DNA of 64,000 nt from Saprospiraceae bacterium (GTDB lineage: Bacteria > Bacteroidota > Bacteroidia > Chitinophagales > Saprospiraceae). Both the position numbers and the translations under genes were made by a program. The notes below the pieces were generated by a model. That model was not told where the DNA came from. It was given only the letters and a program-made list of their open reading frames with translations, and searched no databases. The stretch's first letter is position 1. Each line of letters begins with the position of its first letter. The stretch lies in the NCBI GenBank assembly GCA_028279185.1, contig JANQSS010000070.1:1-64000 (forward strand), in the 5' to 3' direction. Below, piece after piece: positions 17,048 through 24,934 of this stretch.

Positions 17048-18475
17048 ATGAAGAAGCATATCGCTAAAAACTTACTATTACATTATTCCATGTGCGCTGT
17101 CATCGCACTCAATGTTCTGCTATATGCCGCCACAGAACATATAGAAATACCATCACTATTTGGTCGCCAAGATGCGTCCGGTCTGTCGCATGACAAAGCG
17201 CAAAAATTTGTCTACTTCTTCTATCACTTAGGAGCATTTCCGTTGACTACGCAGCAATCAGAATTAATCGATTCCGAAGCCGGAGCGCAACAATCCATCA
17301 TCGATCATGGTGAAGAATTAATGACCGAATGGAAACATTGGGCCCGATACGGAGAGCATGCCAGAATTTGGGCTTACATGCCACATGCCTTTGTATATAA
17401 AGACAGATTAAAACCATCGGTCAAATTGTTTAATGCTTTTATTTTTTTAACTGGGCTACTATGTTGTCTTCTGGGGTTTTCAAAAATAAATCGATTGTTC
17501 TTGGGAATAGGTTTAGTTGGAATAATAAATCTATCCCCATTTTTTATCTACGAAATCTATTCCAATGAAAATATATTTGGATTAGCTTGTTCGATCTTCC
17601 TCATTCTTCTTGGCACCCATCTATTCTTGTGGAAAAACAAAAGCATCACTTCGCTGCATTTTATTATCATTTTTATAGGAGCCACCCTTTGCGCTGTTCT
17701 TTCTGAAATGCGGAATTCCTTTTCTGTTGTTCTACTTTCTCAGTTGATCTTTATCGCATGCATTCCAAAGTTAAATTGGAGGGGAAAATTCTTCCTGCTA
17801 ATTTTTGGCTTATGTGTTTTTTGGGGATTTAGAAAGACCATTGCATACTATTTTAAAAACAAACAAGTAGTTACGGAACAGTTAGTGGAACGGCATGGTG
17901 GGCACGTATATTCAGGTCACTCGACCGGAGGGCACGGAATCTGGCATCCTATTTTCTGCGGATTAGGTGATTTCGATAAAAAGTATGGTTATACGTGGCG
18001 AGATCAAACCGCATACGCGTATTCCATTCCACATCTTCAGAATTTGGGTTACGATTTTGATTATGAAGACGGATTACATACCGGTACCTACTATGATGGT
18101 TCTAAATTGTTTTATCGAAAGTTTGAGGAAATACCGGAATACGAGGCCATCATTAAAAATAAAGTAATAATGGATATCGCATCAGATCCGTTATGGTACA
18201 TGTTAATCCTGCTTAAGCGCCTTATAGCCATATGCTCATTTAGTCTTCCGATTCCATTTATAGGGTGGTTTATCATCTATCTTTTTTACAAGTTTGCCAG
18301 GGAAAAAAACCGATTCGGAATCGTACTATTGCTGACCTCACTTCCGCTCTCATTAAATGCACTATTAATATATGCAGGCCAGGGCGCTACGTTTAATGGT
18401 GTGTTTGGATATGTTGTTTTCGCCTTTCTTTTAGAGAGCTTTTGGAAGAAAAAGGGTAATGCGCGTCCAGGGTAG
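17048..18475 (+). CDS. Polytopic membrane protein of unknown function
   Basis: 475 residues with about nine or ten hydrophobic segments: one at 9-28, a large presumably external loop of about 100 residues containing conserved-looking Trp/His/Tyr, a run of six helices from about 123 to 265, a second external loop rich in His and Gly ('VERHGGHVYSGHSTGGHG', about 280-300) and two or three helices at the end. The layout, a loop after the first helix then many helices, resembles GT-C glycosyltransferases or O-antigen-type proteins, but I see no decisive motif. Converges with the gene at 18482, 6 bases away. Confidence 0.75.
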   Translation: MKKHIAKNLLLHYSMCAVIALNVLLYAATEHIEIPSLFGRQDASGLSHDKAQKFVYFFYHLGAFPLTTQQSELIDSEAGAQQSIIDHGEELMTEWKHWARYGEHARIWAYMPHAFVYKDRLKPSVKLFNAFIFLTGLLCCLLGFSKINRLFLGIGLVGIINLSPFFIYEIYSNENIFGLACSIFLILLGTHLFLWKNKSITSLHFIIIFIGATLCAVLSEMRNSFSVVLLSQLIFIACIPKLNWRGKFFLLIFGLCVFWGFRKTIAYYFKNKQVVTEQLVERHGGHVYSGHSTGGHGIWHPIFCGLGDFDKKYGYTWRDQTAYAYSIPHLQNLGYDFDYEDGLHTGTYYDGSKLFYRKFEEIPEYEAIIKNKVIMDIASDPLWYMLILLKRLIAICSFSLPIPFIGWFIIYLFYKFAREKNRFGIVLLLTSLPLSLNALLIYAGQGATFNGVFGYVVFAFLLESFWKKKGNARPG

Positions 18476-18481
18476 GGCATC

Positions 18482-19021
18482 CTATTCTTTTAAATCCTCC
18501 AGATTATATCCTACATTAAAACCGATCTTCTGCGGTTGCTTTTCATCATCATCATAATCCTCCCACTCGGTGATATCACGTAAAAACTCTTCGAGGTGTC
18601 TGATAATAAAGGGTGGCTGCAACTCTTCTGGCCGATAGATGGCGATCATCTTCGATGGTTGAGGTTCGCCAATTCCTTCTATATAGGGTGGCATGATCAT
18701 GACAATTATCTTACCATTGAACAATTGCTGATAGACCAACATCCCATTAGCACGAACAAATTGGCGCTTCATTTCATTTTCCAATTCCTCATAAATCCCG
18801 CTATGCACTTTGCCCAAATCAAGAATGATGGCTTCAAGATTCTTCACTTGCTGCCTTACCTCAACAGTGGCTTCAAGCCCGATTTCGGCACACGTATTCG
18901 TCAATAAGTCAATGAGGCTGTTTTTCAATGAATCGTCCCAGGCTTTGCGATACGCCCTTGTATTTTCTTGAATTTCGTTGTACTTCTTAACCTTGTTCTT
19001 CAGGCTATGTAATTCTTGCAT
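18482..19021 (-). CDS. Conserved-looking cytoplasmic protein of unknown function
   Basis: 179 residues, no signal peptide or membrane segment. The N-terminal 20 residues are a basic amphipathic helix, the middle is helical ('RQQVKNLEAIILDLGKVHSG', 'YEELENEMKRQFVRANGML'), then a beta-rich stretch 'GKIIVMIMPPYIEGIGEP' and a very acidic patch 'EWEDYDDDEKQ' near the C-terminus. I do not recognise a family. It is divergent from topA and converges with the membrane-protein gene. Confidence 0.7.
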   Translation of the reverse strand: MQELHSLKNKVKKYNEIQENTRAYRKAWDDSLKNSLIDLLTNTCAEIGLEATVEVRQQVKNLEAIILDLGKVHSGIYEELENEMKRQFVRANGMLVYQQLFNGKIIVMIMPPYIEGIGEPQPSKMIAIYRPEELQPPFIIRHLEEFLRDITEWEDYDDDEKQPQKIGFNVGYNLEDLKE

Positions 19022-19091
19022 GTCAACAGATTTGAAGCTAAGGTAATGTATGCACTGTATATATAAAGAAGTACGAAAAAAGTGCCTTCAC

Positions 19092-19121
19092 TTTTGCACG
19101 TGAGCAGAATTTATAACTTTG
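19092..19121 (+). promoter_or_regulatory. Promoter of topA, Bacteroidota type
   Basis: TTTTG at 19092-19096 and TAACTTTG at 19114-19121, 17 bases apart, match the Bacteroidota consensus TTG / TAnnTTTG (spacing 17-23). The start codon of topA is 45 bases further on, a normal leader length. One of the two best promoter matches in the window. Confidence 0.65.
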
Positions 19122-19165
19122 GCGCTTGAAAAGACGCTTGCTTTAATAATCAATGATGAGTTTGC

Positions 19166-21742
19166 ATGGCAAAAAATTTACTCATAGTCGAGTCACCGGC
19201 AAAGGCTAAAACAATCGAGAAATATCTCGGCAAAGATTTCAAAGTCAAATCCAGCTATGGTCATATTCGTGATCTTGATAAGGGAGCGAAAGGAATTGAT
19301 ATTGAAAATAATTTTAAACCGAGCTATGTTGTTAGTCCCGAGAAAACCAAGGTAGTTAAGGAGTTAAAAGAATGGGTTAAGAAGGTCGATGAAGTATGGC
19401 TCGCCACGGATGAAGACCGCGAAGGGGAGGCCATTAGTTGGCATTTATGCGAGGTGCTAGGGCTAAATGAAAATACTACGAAGCGTATCGTCTTTCGAGA
19501 AATAACCAAACCCGCAATTACAAAAGCCATTGACAATCCGCGCACGGTAAATACCAATTTGGTCAATGCACAACAGGCGAGAAGAATTTTGGATCGCCTG
19601 GTTGGATTTGAACTATCTGAAACACTTTGGAAAAAAGTAAGAAATAAATTGTCGGCGGGTCGCGTACAATCAGTTGCGGTCAAAATTCTGGTCGACCGAG
19701 AGCGTGAAATTCTCAACTTTGAAATCGCAAATTTTTACACACTACAGGCACATTTTATCGTAAAGGATAAAGACGGACGTGAAACAGTTTTAGAAGCTGA
19801 ATATCCCGGTAGATTCCACGATGAGGAATCGTTGAAAAAATTTCTGGAGGGGTGTGTAGGATCGACTTTTAAGATCGAGAATATTCAGAAAAAACCAACG
19901 AAGCGAAGGCCTGCACCACCATTTATCACATCCACACTGCAACAAGAAGCGAGTCGAAAAATGGGGTATGCCGTCCGCAGAACGATGGTCATTGCGCAAA
20001 AGCTTTACGAACGGGGCCTTATAACATACATGCGTACGGACTCGGTCAACATGAGTGATCTCGCTTTGGGGTCTATTGCCGAGTTGATCAAAAAAGATTA
20101 CGGCGAGCGATACGCACACACCCGCAAATTCAAATCAAAATCCGGTAATGCCCAAGAGGCGCACGAAGCCATCCGACCCACGTATTTCGAGAACAAGTCA
20201 ATCGAAGGTGATCGAGATGAAGTTCGTTTGTATGAGCTCATATGGAAACGAGCTGTGGCGAGCCAAATGGCCGATGCCGAATTAGAAAAGACCATCGTTG
20301 ACATTTCCGTTTCCGGGCTGCCGGCGGAGAAGTTGGTAGCTACCGGGGAGGTAATGGTGTTTGAAGGCTTCCTCAAACTGTACAATGTCTCGAAGGACGA
20401 GGACGAAGACGAAGCGACCAAAGGTATATTACCACCGCTATCTATTGGTCAAATGCTTCCGCTAAAGATTATGGAGGCGCGCGAAAAATTCACGAAGCCT
20501 CCTGCGCGGTACACCGAAGCTAGTCTTGTCAAAAAACTAGAAGAAAAGGGCATTGGAAGGCCGTCAACGTATGCGCCCACTATAACTAAAATCATGGAAC
20601 CGGGAAGAGGATACGTTGTCAAAGACAGCCGCGAAGGTACAGAACGCACGTTTGTGAAATACGTCCTTGAAGCGGATAAAATATCGATGTCAACGGCAAC
20701 AGAGACAACCGGTATTGTCAAAAACAGACTTTTTCCCACAGATATGGGAATGATTGTAACGGATTTTCTTTCAGAGCATTTCCCTACAATTATGGACTAC
20801 AGTTTCACTGCTGATATCGAAGAAGATTTTGACGAAATCGCAGAAGGGAAAACACGATGGAAAGAGATGGTAAATGAATTCTATAAACCATTTCATAAGC
20901 AAATAGAAAAAACAATTGCCGAGTCGGACAGGGCAACTGGTGAGCGCATACTTGGAACACACCCGGATAATGGCAAAACCGTGCTGGTTCGAATGGCTCG
21001 ATACGGCCCCGTTGTTCAATTGGGTACAACGGAAGAAGTAGGAGAGGGCAACAGCGACCAGATCCAATATGGCTCCTTGAAACCAGGGCAGAACCTTGAG
21101 TCCATAACGTTTGAAGATGCCCTGGAATCGCTCAAACTGCCCAAAGTGATTGGAGAATTTGAGGGGAAGGAAGTTTTAGTTAACAACGGACGATATGGCC
21201 CTTATATTAAATACGACGAGGGATTTATCAATATAGGGCGTAACACTGATCCGCTCAAATTGGAGTTGAATGATGCCATAGAGTTCATAAAAGAAAAGCA
21301 GAAAGCTGATGCACCGGTAATGTCCTATAAAGGAAATCCGGTTACCAGAGGAAAAGGCCGGTTTGGACCATTTTTAAAGTATGAAGGAATGTTTGTAAAT
21401 ATTCCGCGTAAATACGATCCCGAAAATCTTTCACAGGATGAAATGATTGAATTGATCGAAAAGAAAATTGAAAAAGAAGCAAATCGATACATACATAAAT
21501 GGGACGAGCTCAATCTGGCAGTCGAAAACGGACGTTGGGGACCATTCATTCGGTTTAAGAAAAAGTCGATCAAATTGCCGCGTAGTGAAGATGGAAAACG
21601 CATGACGTCGGAGGAAGCAAAAGAGTTATCGCTGGAGACGGTTCAAGAGCTTGTCCTTGCCGAAATACCAAATGCCTGGCCTAAAAAGAAGACAAAAACA
21701 GCTGCTAAAAAAGCCAAGACGACTTCCAAAAAGAAAAGTTAG
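19166..21742 (+). CDS. topA: DNA topoisomerase I (type IA)
   Basis: 858 residues; relaxes negative supercoils. The Toprim domain is at the start ('IVESPAKAKTIEKYLG', acidic 'DEDREGEAISW'), and the catalytic Tyr288 lies in 'LITYMRTDS'. The cleavage and gate domains follow. Instead of the zinc fingers of E. coli TopA, the C-terminal third has several ~50-residue repeats with 'NGRYGPYIKY', 'KGRFGPFLKYE' and 'NGRWGPFIRF', the topoisomerase C-terminal repeat usual in Bacteroidota, and a Lys/Ala tail that should bind DNA. Own promoter at 19092-19121. Confidence 0.98.
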   Translation: MAKNLLIVESPAKAKTIEKYLGKDFKVKSSYGHIRDLDKGAKGIDIENNFKPSYVVSPEKTKVVKELKEWVKKVDEVWLATDEDREGEAISWHLCEVLGLNENTTKRIVFREITKPAITKAIDNPRTVNTNLVNAQQARRILDRLVGFELSETLWKKVRNKLSAGRVQSVAVKILVDREREILNFEIANFYTLQAHFIVKDKDGRETVLEAEYPGRFHDEESLKKFLEGCVGSTFKIENIQKKPTKRRPAPPFITSTLQQEASRKMGYAVRRTMVIAQKLYERGLITYMRTDSVNMSDLALGSIAELIKKDYGERYAHTRKFKSKSGNAQEAHEAIRPTYFENKSIEGDRDEVRLYELIWKRAVASQMADAELEKTIVDISVSGLPAEKLVATGEVMVFEGFLKLYNVSKDEDEDEATKGILPPLSIGQMLPLKIMEAREKFTKPPARYTEASLVKKLEEKGIGRPSTYAPTITKIMEPGRGYVVKDSREGTERTFVKYVLEADKISMSTATETTGIVKNRLFPTDMGMIVTDFLSEHFPTIMDYSFTADIEEDFDEIAEGKTRWKEMVNEFYKPFHKQIEKTIAESDRATGERILGTHPDNGKTVLVRMARYGPVVQLGTTEEVGEGNSDQIQYGSLKPGQNLESITFEDALESLKLPKVIGEFEGKEVLVNNGRYGPYIKYDEGFINIGRNTDPLKLELNDAIEFIKEKQKADAPVMSYKGNPVTRGKGRFGPFLKYEGMFVNIPRKYDPENLSQDEMIELIEKKIEKEANRYIHKWDELNLAVENGRWGPFIRFKKKSIKLPRSEDGKRMTSEEAKELSLETVQELVLAEIPNAWPKKKTKTAAKKAKTTSKKKS

Positions 21743-21816
21743 CCGCTCAGGTCGCACAGTTTTCCTGGGATTATTAATCTAATATATGTCACAAAAAAAT
21801 GGCTTAACTTAGGGGA

Positions 21817-22248
21817 ATGCCCTTGGAAATTAATGTCGTGCGCATCGATCAGACTGAAAACAGCACCATCAGTAAATTATTTATCGACAGCCATTTCATC
21901 TGCTTTATCATAGAAGACGGAGAGCGTGCCAATAAAATTCACGGTATGACGCGTATTCCGGCTGGCCGGTATAAACTGATAAAACGAACCTTTGGGCGGT
22001 TCTTTGATAAGTATAAGGTACGCTTCGGCCATGAATTTGTTTGGGAAATCGAAAACGTTCCTAATTTTACGGACATACTTATTCACTTAGGCAATCGAAT
22101 TGATGATACGAAAGGATGCTTGCTTCCTAATCAACAGGTCGCTTTTGATGGATCGAACTACTTTGGTGTAAGCAGTAAGCCGGCCTACCTCACGCTTTTT
22201 GATAAACTGAAAGTAGCCGCAACAGCTAATATTGATATAATCCGATAA
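21817..22248 (+). CDS. DUF5675-like protein
   Basis: 143 residues, beta-rich, no signal peptide. 'CFIIEDGERANKIHGMTRIPAGRYKL' in pieces, 'WEIENVPNFTDILIHLGN' and 'DTKGCLLP' fit the DUF5675 family, which is often encoded in phage-like or contractile-injection contexts and has an L,D-transpeptidase-like or lysozyme-inhibitor-like look (function not established). It lies between topA and tRNA-Gly, at the edge of the accessory island. The start at 21817 gives 'MPLEINVVRI'; the GTG at 21837 is an alternative. Confidence 0.75.
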   Translation: MPLEINVVRIDQTENSTISKLFIDSHFICFIIEDGERANKIHGMTRIPAGRYKLIKRTFGRFFDKYKVRFGHEFVWEIENVPNFTDILIHLGNRIDDTKGCLLPNQQVAFDGSNYFGVSSKPAYLTLFDKLKVAATANIDIIR

Positions 22249-22355
22249 TATGGTAATTGATGCATTTCTCAGATGTTTAGCGCGTCTTGATTAAGACTGG
22301 CTAATCTAGAGGCTAAATTTTGACCTGGTCTCGGATACAATTTGACAAACGTTGT

Positions 22356-22363
22356 TATATTTG
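22356..22363 (+). promoter_or_regulatory. Possible -7 element of tRNA-Gly
   Basis: TATATTTG, a full match to TAnnTTTG, ends 12 bases before the tRNA. The nearest TTTG upstream (22341-22344) is only 11 bases away, so the -33 part is not clear. Confidence 0.35.
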
Positions 22364-22374
22364 CGACCCGATTA

Positions 22375-22447
<73 letters not shown>

Positions 22448-22496
22448 CTTCTTCTCCTAAAGTGCTGATTTCCAGCGAGATAGAAGAAAAACAACC

Positions 22497-22516
22497 GACA
22501 CAGTTTTGACACAGTT
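22497..22516. repeat. Two 9-base direct repeats GACACAGTT, 2 bases apart
   Basis: GACACAGTT at 22497-22505 and again at 22508-22516, about 50 bases after the tRNA and 30 bases before the integrase-like reading frame. Short, closely spaced direct repeats in this position are typical of integrase arm-binding sites, but that role is inferred. Confidence 0.45.
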
Positions 22517-22544
22517 ACATAATAGGTAGCTGATGATCAAAAAA

Positions 22545-22703
22545 ATGTCCCTACCATATCTTCCCGCGCGATTAGTAAAAGGTGAAAACCGATGGTACCA
22601 AAAACGAGATTGGTCACCAGTTCGAAGGTTCTTAGCTGATATTCCTTCAATTAACGACATTCAATTGCTTTACAAATACCTCCAAACTTGCATTGCGCTG
22701 TAA
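22545..22703 (+). pseudogene. Probable N-terminal remnant of a tyrosine-recombinase integrase
   Basis: A 52-codon frame beginning 'MSLPYLPARLVKGENRWYQK'. Bacteroidota integrases commonly begin with this kind of segment ('...Pro-Ala-x-Leu-x-Lys-Gly...Arg-Trp-Tyr'), the start of the arm-binding domain. After about 22 residues the likeness fades and the frame stops after 'YKYLQTCIAL'; no catalytic domain (Arg...His-x-x-Arg...Tyr) is found in the following 400 bases. Position directly behind a tRNA supports the call. The match is short, so chance cannot be excluded. Confidence 0.4.
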
Positions 22704-22983
22704 ATCCCTAATCTACACATCACACCTGATGTCATAAAGGGAGAACCTTTTAGGTCTTATAATATTCCAATCTACACCTCAGCCAATCCCTTTTCCAACT
22801 CTACTCATTAACAATGCGAGCTTCATTTTCGTGTCACCGAACGTTTGTAATACAGCTTTTGTACGGAGGTATTCCTACGTATGCATGATGATTTTACGAG
22901 TACCATTGCTTTCACAAACTCATCTAACATGTATTTCACCCTACTTATACTATAGTTAGATGCATTTTATTAGGTAGACTTAG

Positions 22984-23018
22984 GTATAAATACTTTTTTC
23001 GGTTTAGGGTATTTATAC
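22984..23018. repeat. 10-base perfect inverted repeat with 15-base loop
   Basis: GTATAAATAC at 22984-22993 and its exact complement GTATTTATAC at 23009-23018, in the gene-free stretch behind tRNA-Gly. Not followed by a T run, so not a terminator; it could be an operator, a recombination site or chance in AT-rich DNA. Confidence 0.45.
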
Positions 23019-23100
23019 GGTGGATAATTTGTTATGAGAATTTACTTTTATCAAGTTAGTTGTAGTTAATTAATTGCCATCTCCTTGATGAGGGTTCTGC

Positions 23101-23120
23101 AACGTCTACGACGTTTTTTT
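23101..23120 (+). terminator. Small intrinsic-terminator-like hairpin
   Basis: AACGTC TAC GACGTT followed directly by five more T. The stem is only 6 bp. No gene ends just upstream on this strand, so it would serve either an unseen short RNA or the decayed element. Confidence 0.4.
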
Positions 23121-23138
23121 GAGAAGTAAATCTAAGAT

Positions 23139-23375
23139 ATGTATGAGTACAAAATCGAGCTCCTAAATTTCAAAATTTCAGGAAAAGCTAATATGAATTC
23201 CGTTCTGGACAATCTTGAAAGTGATTTTACACATGAATCTCGTAATGGTTGGGAATATTATGGAGTGATGCCCGTCACAACTTCCAAGAGTCCTGGTTGC
23301 CTTGGCGTATTGCTTGGACAAGGACCAATTGTAACTGAAACCCAAGCTGCTATTTTTCGAAAAAAAATAGGATGA
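23139..23375 (+). CDS. DUF4177-like small protein
   Basis: 78 residues starting 'MYEYKIELLNF' with 'VLDNLESDFTHESRNGWEYYGVMPV'-type middle (pieces: 'LESDFTHESRNGWEYYGV'), which matches the small DUF4177 fold in which a Tyr-x-Tyr-Lys start and a Gly-Trp-Glu motif are constant. No membrane segment. Function unknown. Overlaps the next frame by 4 bases (ATGA). Confidence 0.6.
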   Translation: MYEYKIELLNFKISGKANMNSVLDNLESDFTHESRNGWEYYGVMPVTTSKSPGCLGVLLGQGPIVTETQAAIFRKKIG

Positions 23376-23617
23376 TGCTCATTCAAAATAGGTTTAGGAA
23401 AACTAACAACCACACACGTAAAAAACCACTTAGAGCTTATTTTGAGGGTTCGCGCTATTGCTCTGTTTATCCACTTGACAGGTATGCTAAATTCGAAAAC
23501 TTGTTTCACAAATGTGTAGAAAGTGTGCAAAGAAGAGGACTTGCAGAGCTGGTAGAAACTAACCACATAAATTTGACTAAACATAATAATCTAGTATATC
23601 AGCCCAAACAATTCTAA
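23372..23617 (+). CDS. Small basic protein, unknown
   Basis: 81 residues, Lys/Arg/His-rich, no recognised family. The start overlaps the stop of the DUF4177-like gene by four bases (ATGA), which argues for a real, coupled gene, and the next gene follows 5 bases later. Composition is unremarkable and it could be a chance frame. Confidence 0.4.
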   Translation: MMLIQNRFRKTNNHTRKKPLRAYFEGSRYCSVYPLDRYAKFENLFHKCVESVQRRGLAELVETNHINLTKHNNLVYQPKQF

Positions 23618-23622
23618 TAAAA

Positions 23623-24204
23623 ATGAAGAGATTAATTGCAATAGTACTATCGTTGGTATTCGTTATCAGCTATAAGACTGACGCACAGGTTTTTTTTGAC
23701 GACCCTCTTAATCGTCTAAGCAACTATTCCATGTTCACTGCGATCGAATTTCAGACAAAATTCAGCAAGAGGCCTCGAGATAATGAAGACCGAATTAGGC
23801 CTATTATGAGCGTTGACTCCGTTTCAGTTAGGTCAGCCCAAACGCCATCTAACTCCAGAATTCCGGGGCAAAGCCCACCTGAATCGGTCAATAAAAAACA
23901 GAACAATATTCCTGTATACTTTTACTTTTGTGAAGGAGGATCATTATATATTTTAAACGAAAATCACGAGTATATTTCCTTCAATAGCCATTGGTATGAG
24001 GAAAAAGATTCAGAACATAAACGCACCAGATTCTATATTGACGTAATTGACACCGATTCCAGCACATGCAGTATTCCAATCAAAGGTCGCCATGAATTGT
24101 ATTGGAGTGATTCAAATACTTGCAAATTGGTGATAATTTCAGGTGGCGTAGATGAACCTATTTACGATTTCTTACTCCAAAAAAGTTTTAGTAATGACCA
24201 GTGA
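23623..24204 (+). CDS. Exported protein of unknown function
   Basis: 193 residues with a clear Sec signal peptide ('MKRLIAIVLSLVFVISYKTDAQ', cleavage after Ala-Gln or nearby). The middle has a Pro/Ser-rich linker; the C-terminal half contains 'PVYFYFCEGGSLYILN' and 'GRHELYWSDSNTCKLV' and ends in a beta-rich segment. No family recognised. Overlaps the start of the next gene by 11 bases. Part of the accessory island. Confidence 0.6.
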   Translation: MKRLIAIVLSLVFVISYKTDAQVFFDDPLNRLSNYSMFTAIEFQTKFSKRPRDNEDRIRPIMSVDSVSVRSAQTPSNSRIPGQSPPESVNKKQNNIPVYFYFCEGGSLYILNENHEYISFNSHWYEEKDSEHKRTRFYIDVIDTDSSTCSIPIKGRHELYWSDSNTCKLVIISGGVDEPIYDFLLQKSFSNDQ

Positions 24205-24586
24205 AAGAAAGTCCCACGATATCCTGCGATCCAGTTTGTTCACTATTGCTGTAGCATTAATAGCGGCTTATGCGGCATACTATTTTTCAATTTTGGAGTA
24301 TAAGAGAATATACCAAAACGGTGTCTATGACAAAATTTTGGCAGGCGTGGGCAAGATCAAGTACTCCTGTGAAGATACTTCTAACTCATCGCTTTACTCC
24401 GAGGGATTACAGGAGTTTTATACAAGCTTTTATATTTCGGGGTCTCGGCAAACAGATGAAACCATCTTAAAATCTCTAATCTTACTTAGAAATTGTTTGG
24501 ATTCTAATAAGAACATCGAAAATTGCAGTGCATGCCTACAAGAGGTTGATGACTTGATCGACATAATTCACAATAAATATTTGTAA
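24194..24586 (+). CDS. Single-pass membrane protein of unknown function
   Basis: From ATG at 24194 about 130 residues: a short cytoplasmic start 'MTSERKSHDILRS', one membrane helix ('SLFTIAVALIAAYAAYYFSI') and a soluble domain with four Cys near the C-terminus ('CLDSNKNIENCSACLQEV'). An upstream in-frame ATG at 24152 would add 14 residues but lies deeper in the previous gene. It is followed 3 bases later by the TIR-domain gene, so the pair may be one functional unit. No family recognised. Confidence 0.55.
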   Translation: MTSERKSHDILRSSLFTIAVALIAAYAAYYFSILEYKRIYQNGVYDKILAGVGKIKYSCEDTSNSSLYSEGLQEFYTSFYISGSRQTDETILKSLILLRNCLDSNKNIENCSACLQEVDDLIDIIHNKYL

Positions 24587-24589
24587 GAT

Positions 24590-24895
24590 ATGAAAGCGTT
24601 TTTGAGTTGGCCCGGTGAGTTAAGTCGTCAATTAGCGGAAGCATTTAATGATTGGTTACCGGGGGCTCTTGAAGGCGTAGATCCATTCTTTAGTCCAGAT
24701 GATATTGCCAAAGGAAAAAGGTGGTCGACGGATTTATACGAAACACTGGACAACATTGATCACGGCATATTATTTATCACACCTGAAAACGCCTTTAGTA
24801 ATTGGGTGCATTACGAAGCCGGTGCGTTGGCAACAAATAGCAAAGATTCAAGAGTAATTCCACTGCTCTTCCAAACAAATAAGCCCCAGGATTAA
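24590..24895 (+). pseudogene. TIR-domain protein, truncated at its C-terminus
   Basis: 101 residues with the start of a TIR fold: 'MKAFLSWPGELSRQLAEA' (beta-A and helix A), 'VDPFFSPDDIAKGKRWSTDL', 'HGILFITPENAFSNWVHYE' and 'AGALATNS'. Glu76 in 'HYEAGAL' is the position of the catalytic glutamate of NAD-cleaving TIR domains. The frame stops after 'VIPLLFQTNKPQD', in the middle of the domain's last beta-strand/helix region, where family members usually run on for another 40 residues or into an effector. Only 39 bases remain before the next gene. Probably a decayed defence gene, though a minimal TIR is possible. Confidence 0.65.
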
Positions 24896-24934
24896 GATTC
24901 TCGACTTAGATTTCCTTTACAAATTTAAATTAAA

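Larger units (their letters stand above)
22448..23138. other. 690-base stretch after tRNA-Gly with remnants, no intact gene
   Basis: No convincing full-length gene. It holds two 9-base direct repeats (22497-22516), a 52-codon integrase-like reading frame (22545-22703), a 10-base perfect inverted repeat (22984-23018), an 8-base inverted repeat CATCTAAC/GTTAGATG (22921-22928 and 22955-22962) and a small terminator-like hairpin (23101-23120). Stop codons are frequent in all frames from 22704 on. This looks like the decayed left end of an integrated element. Confidence 0.6.
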
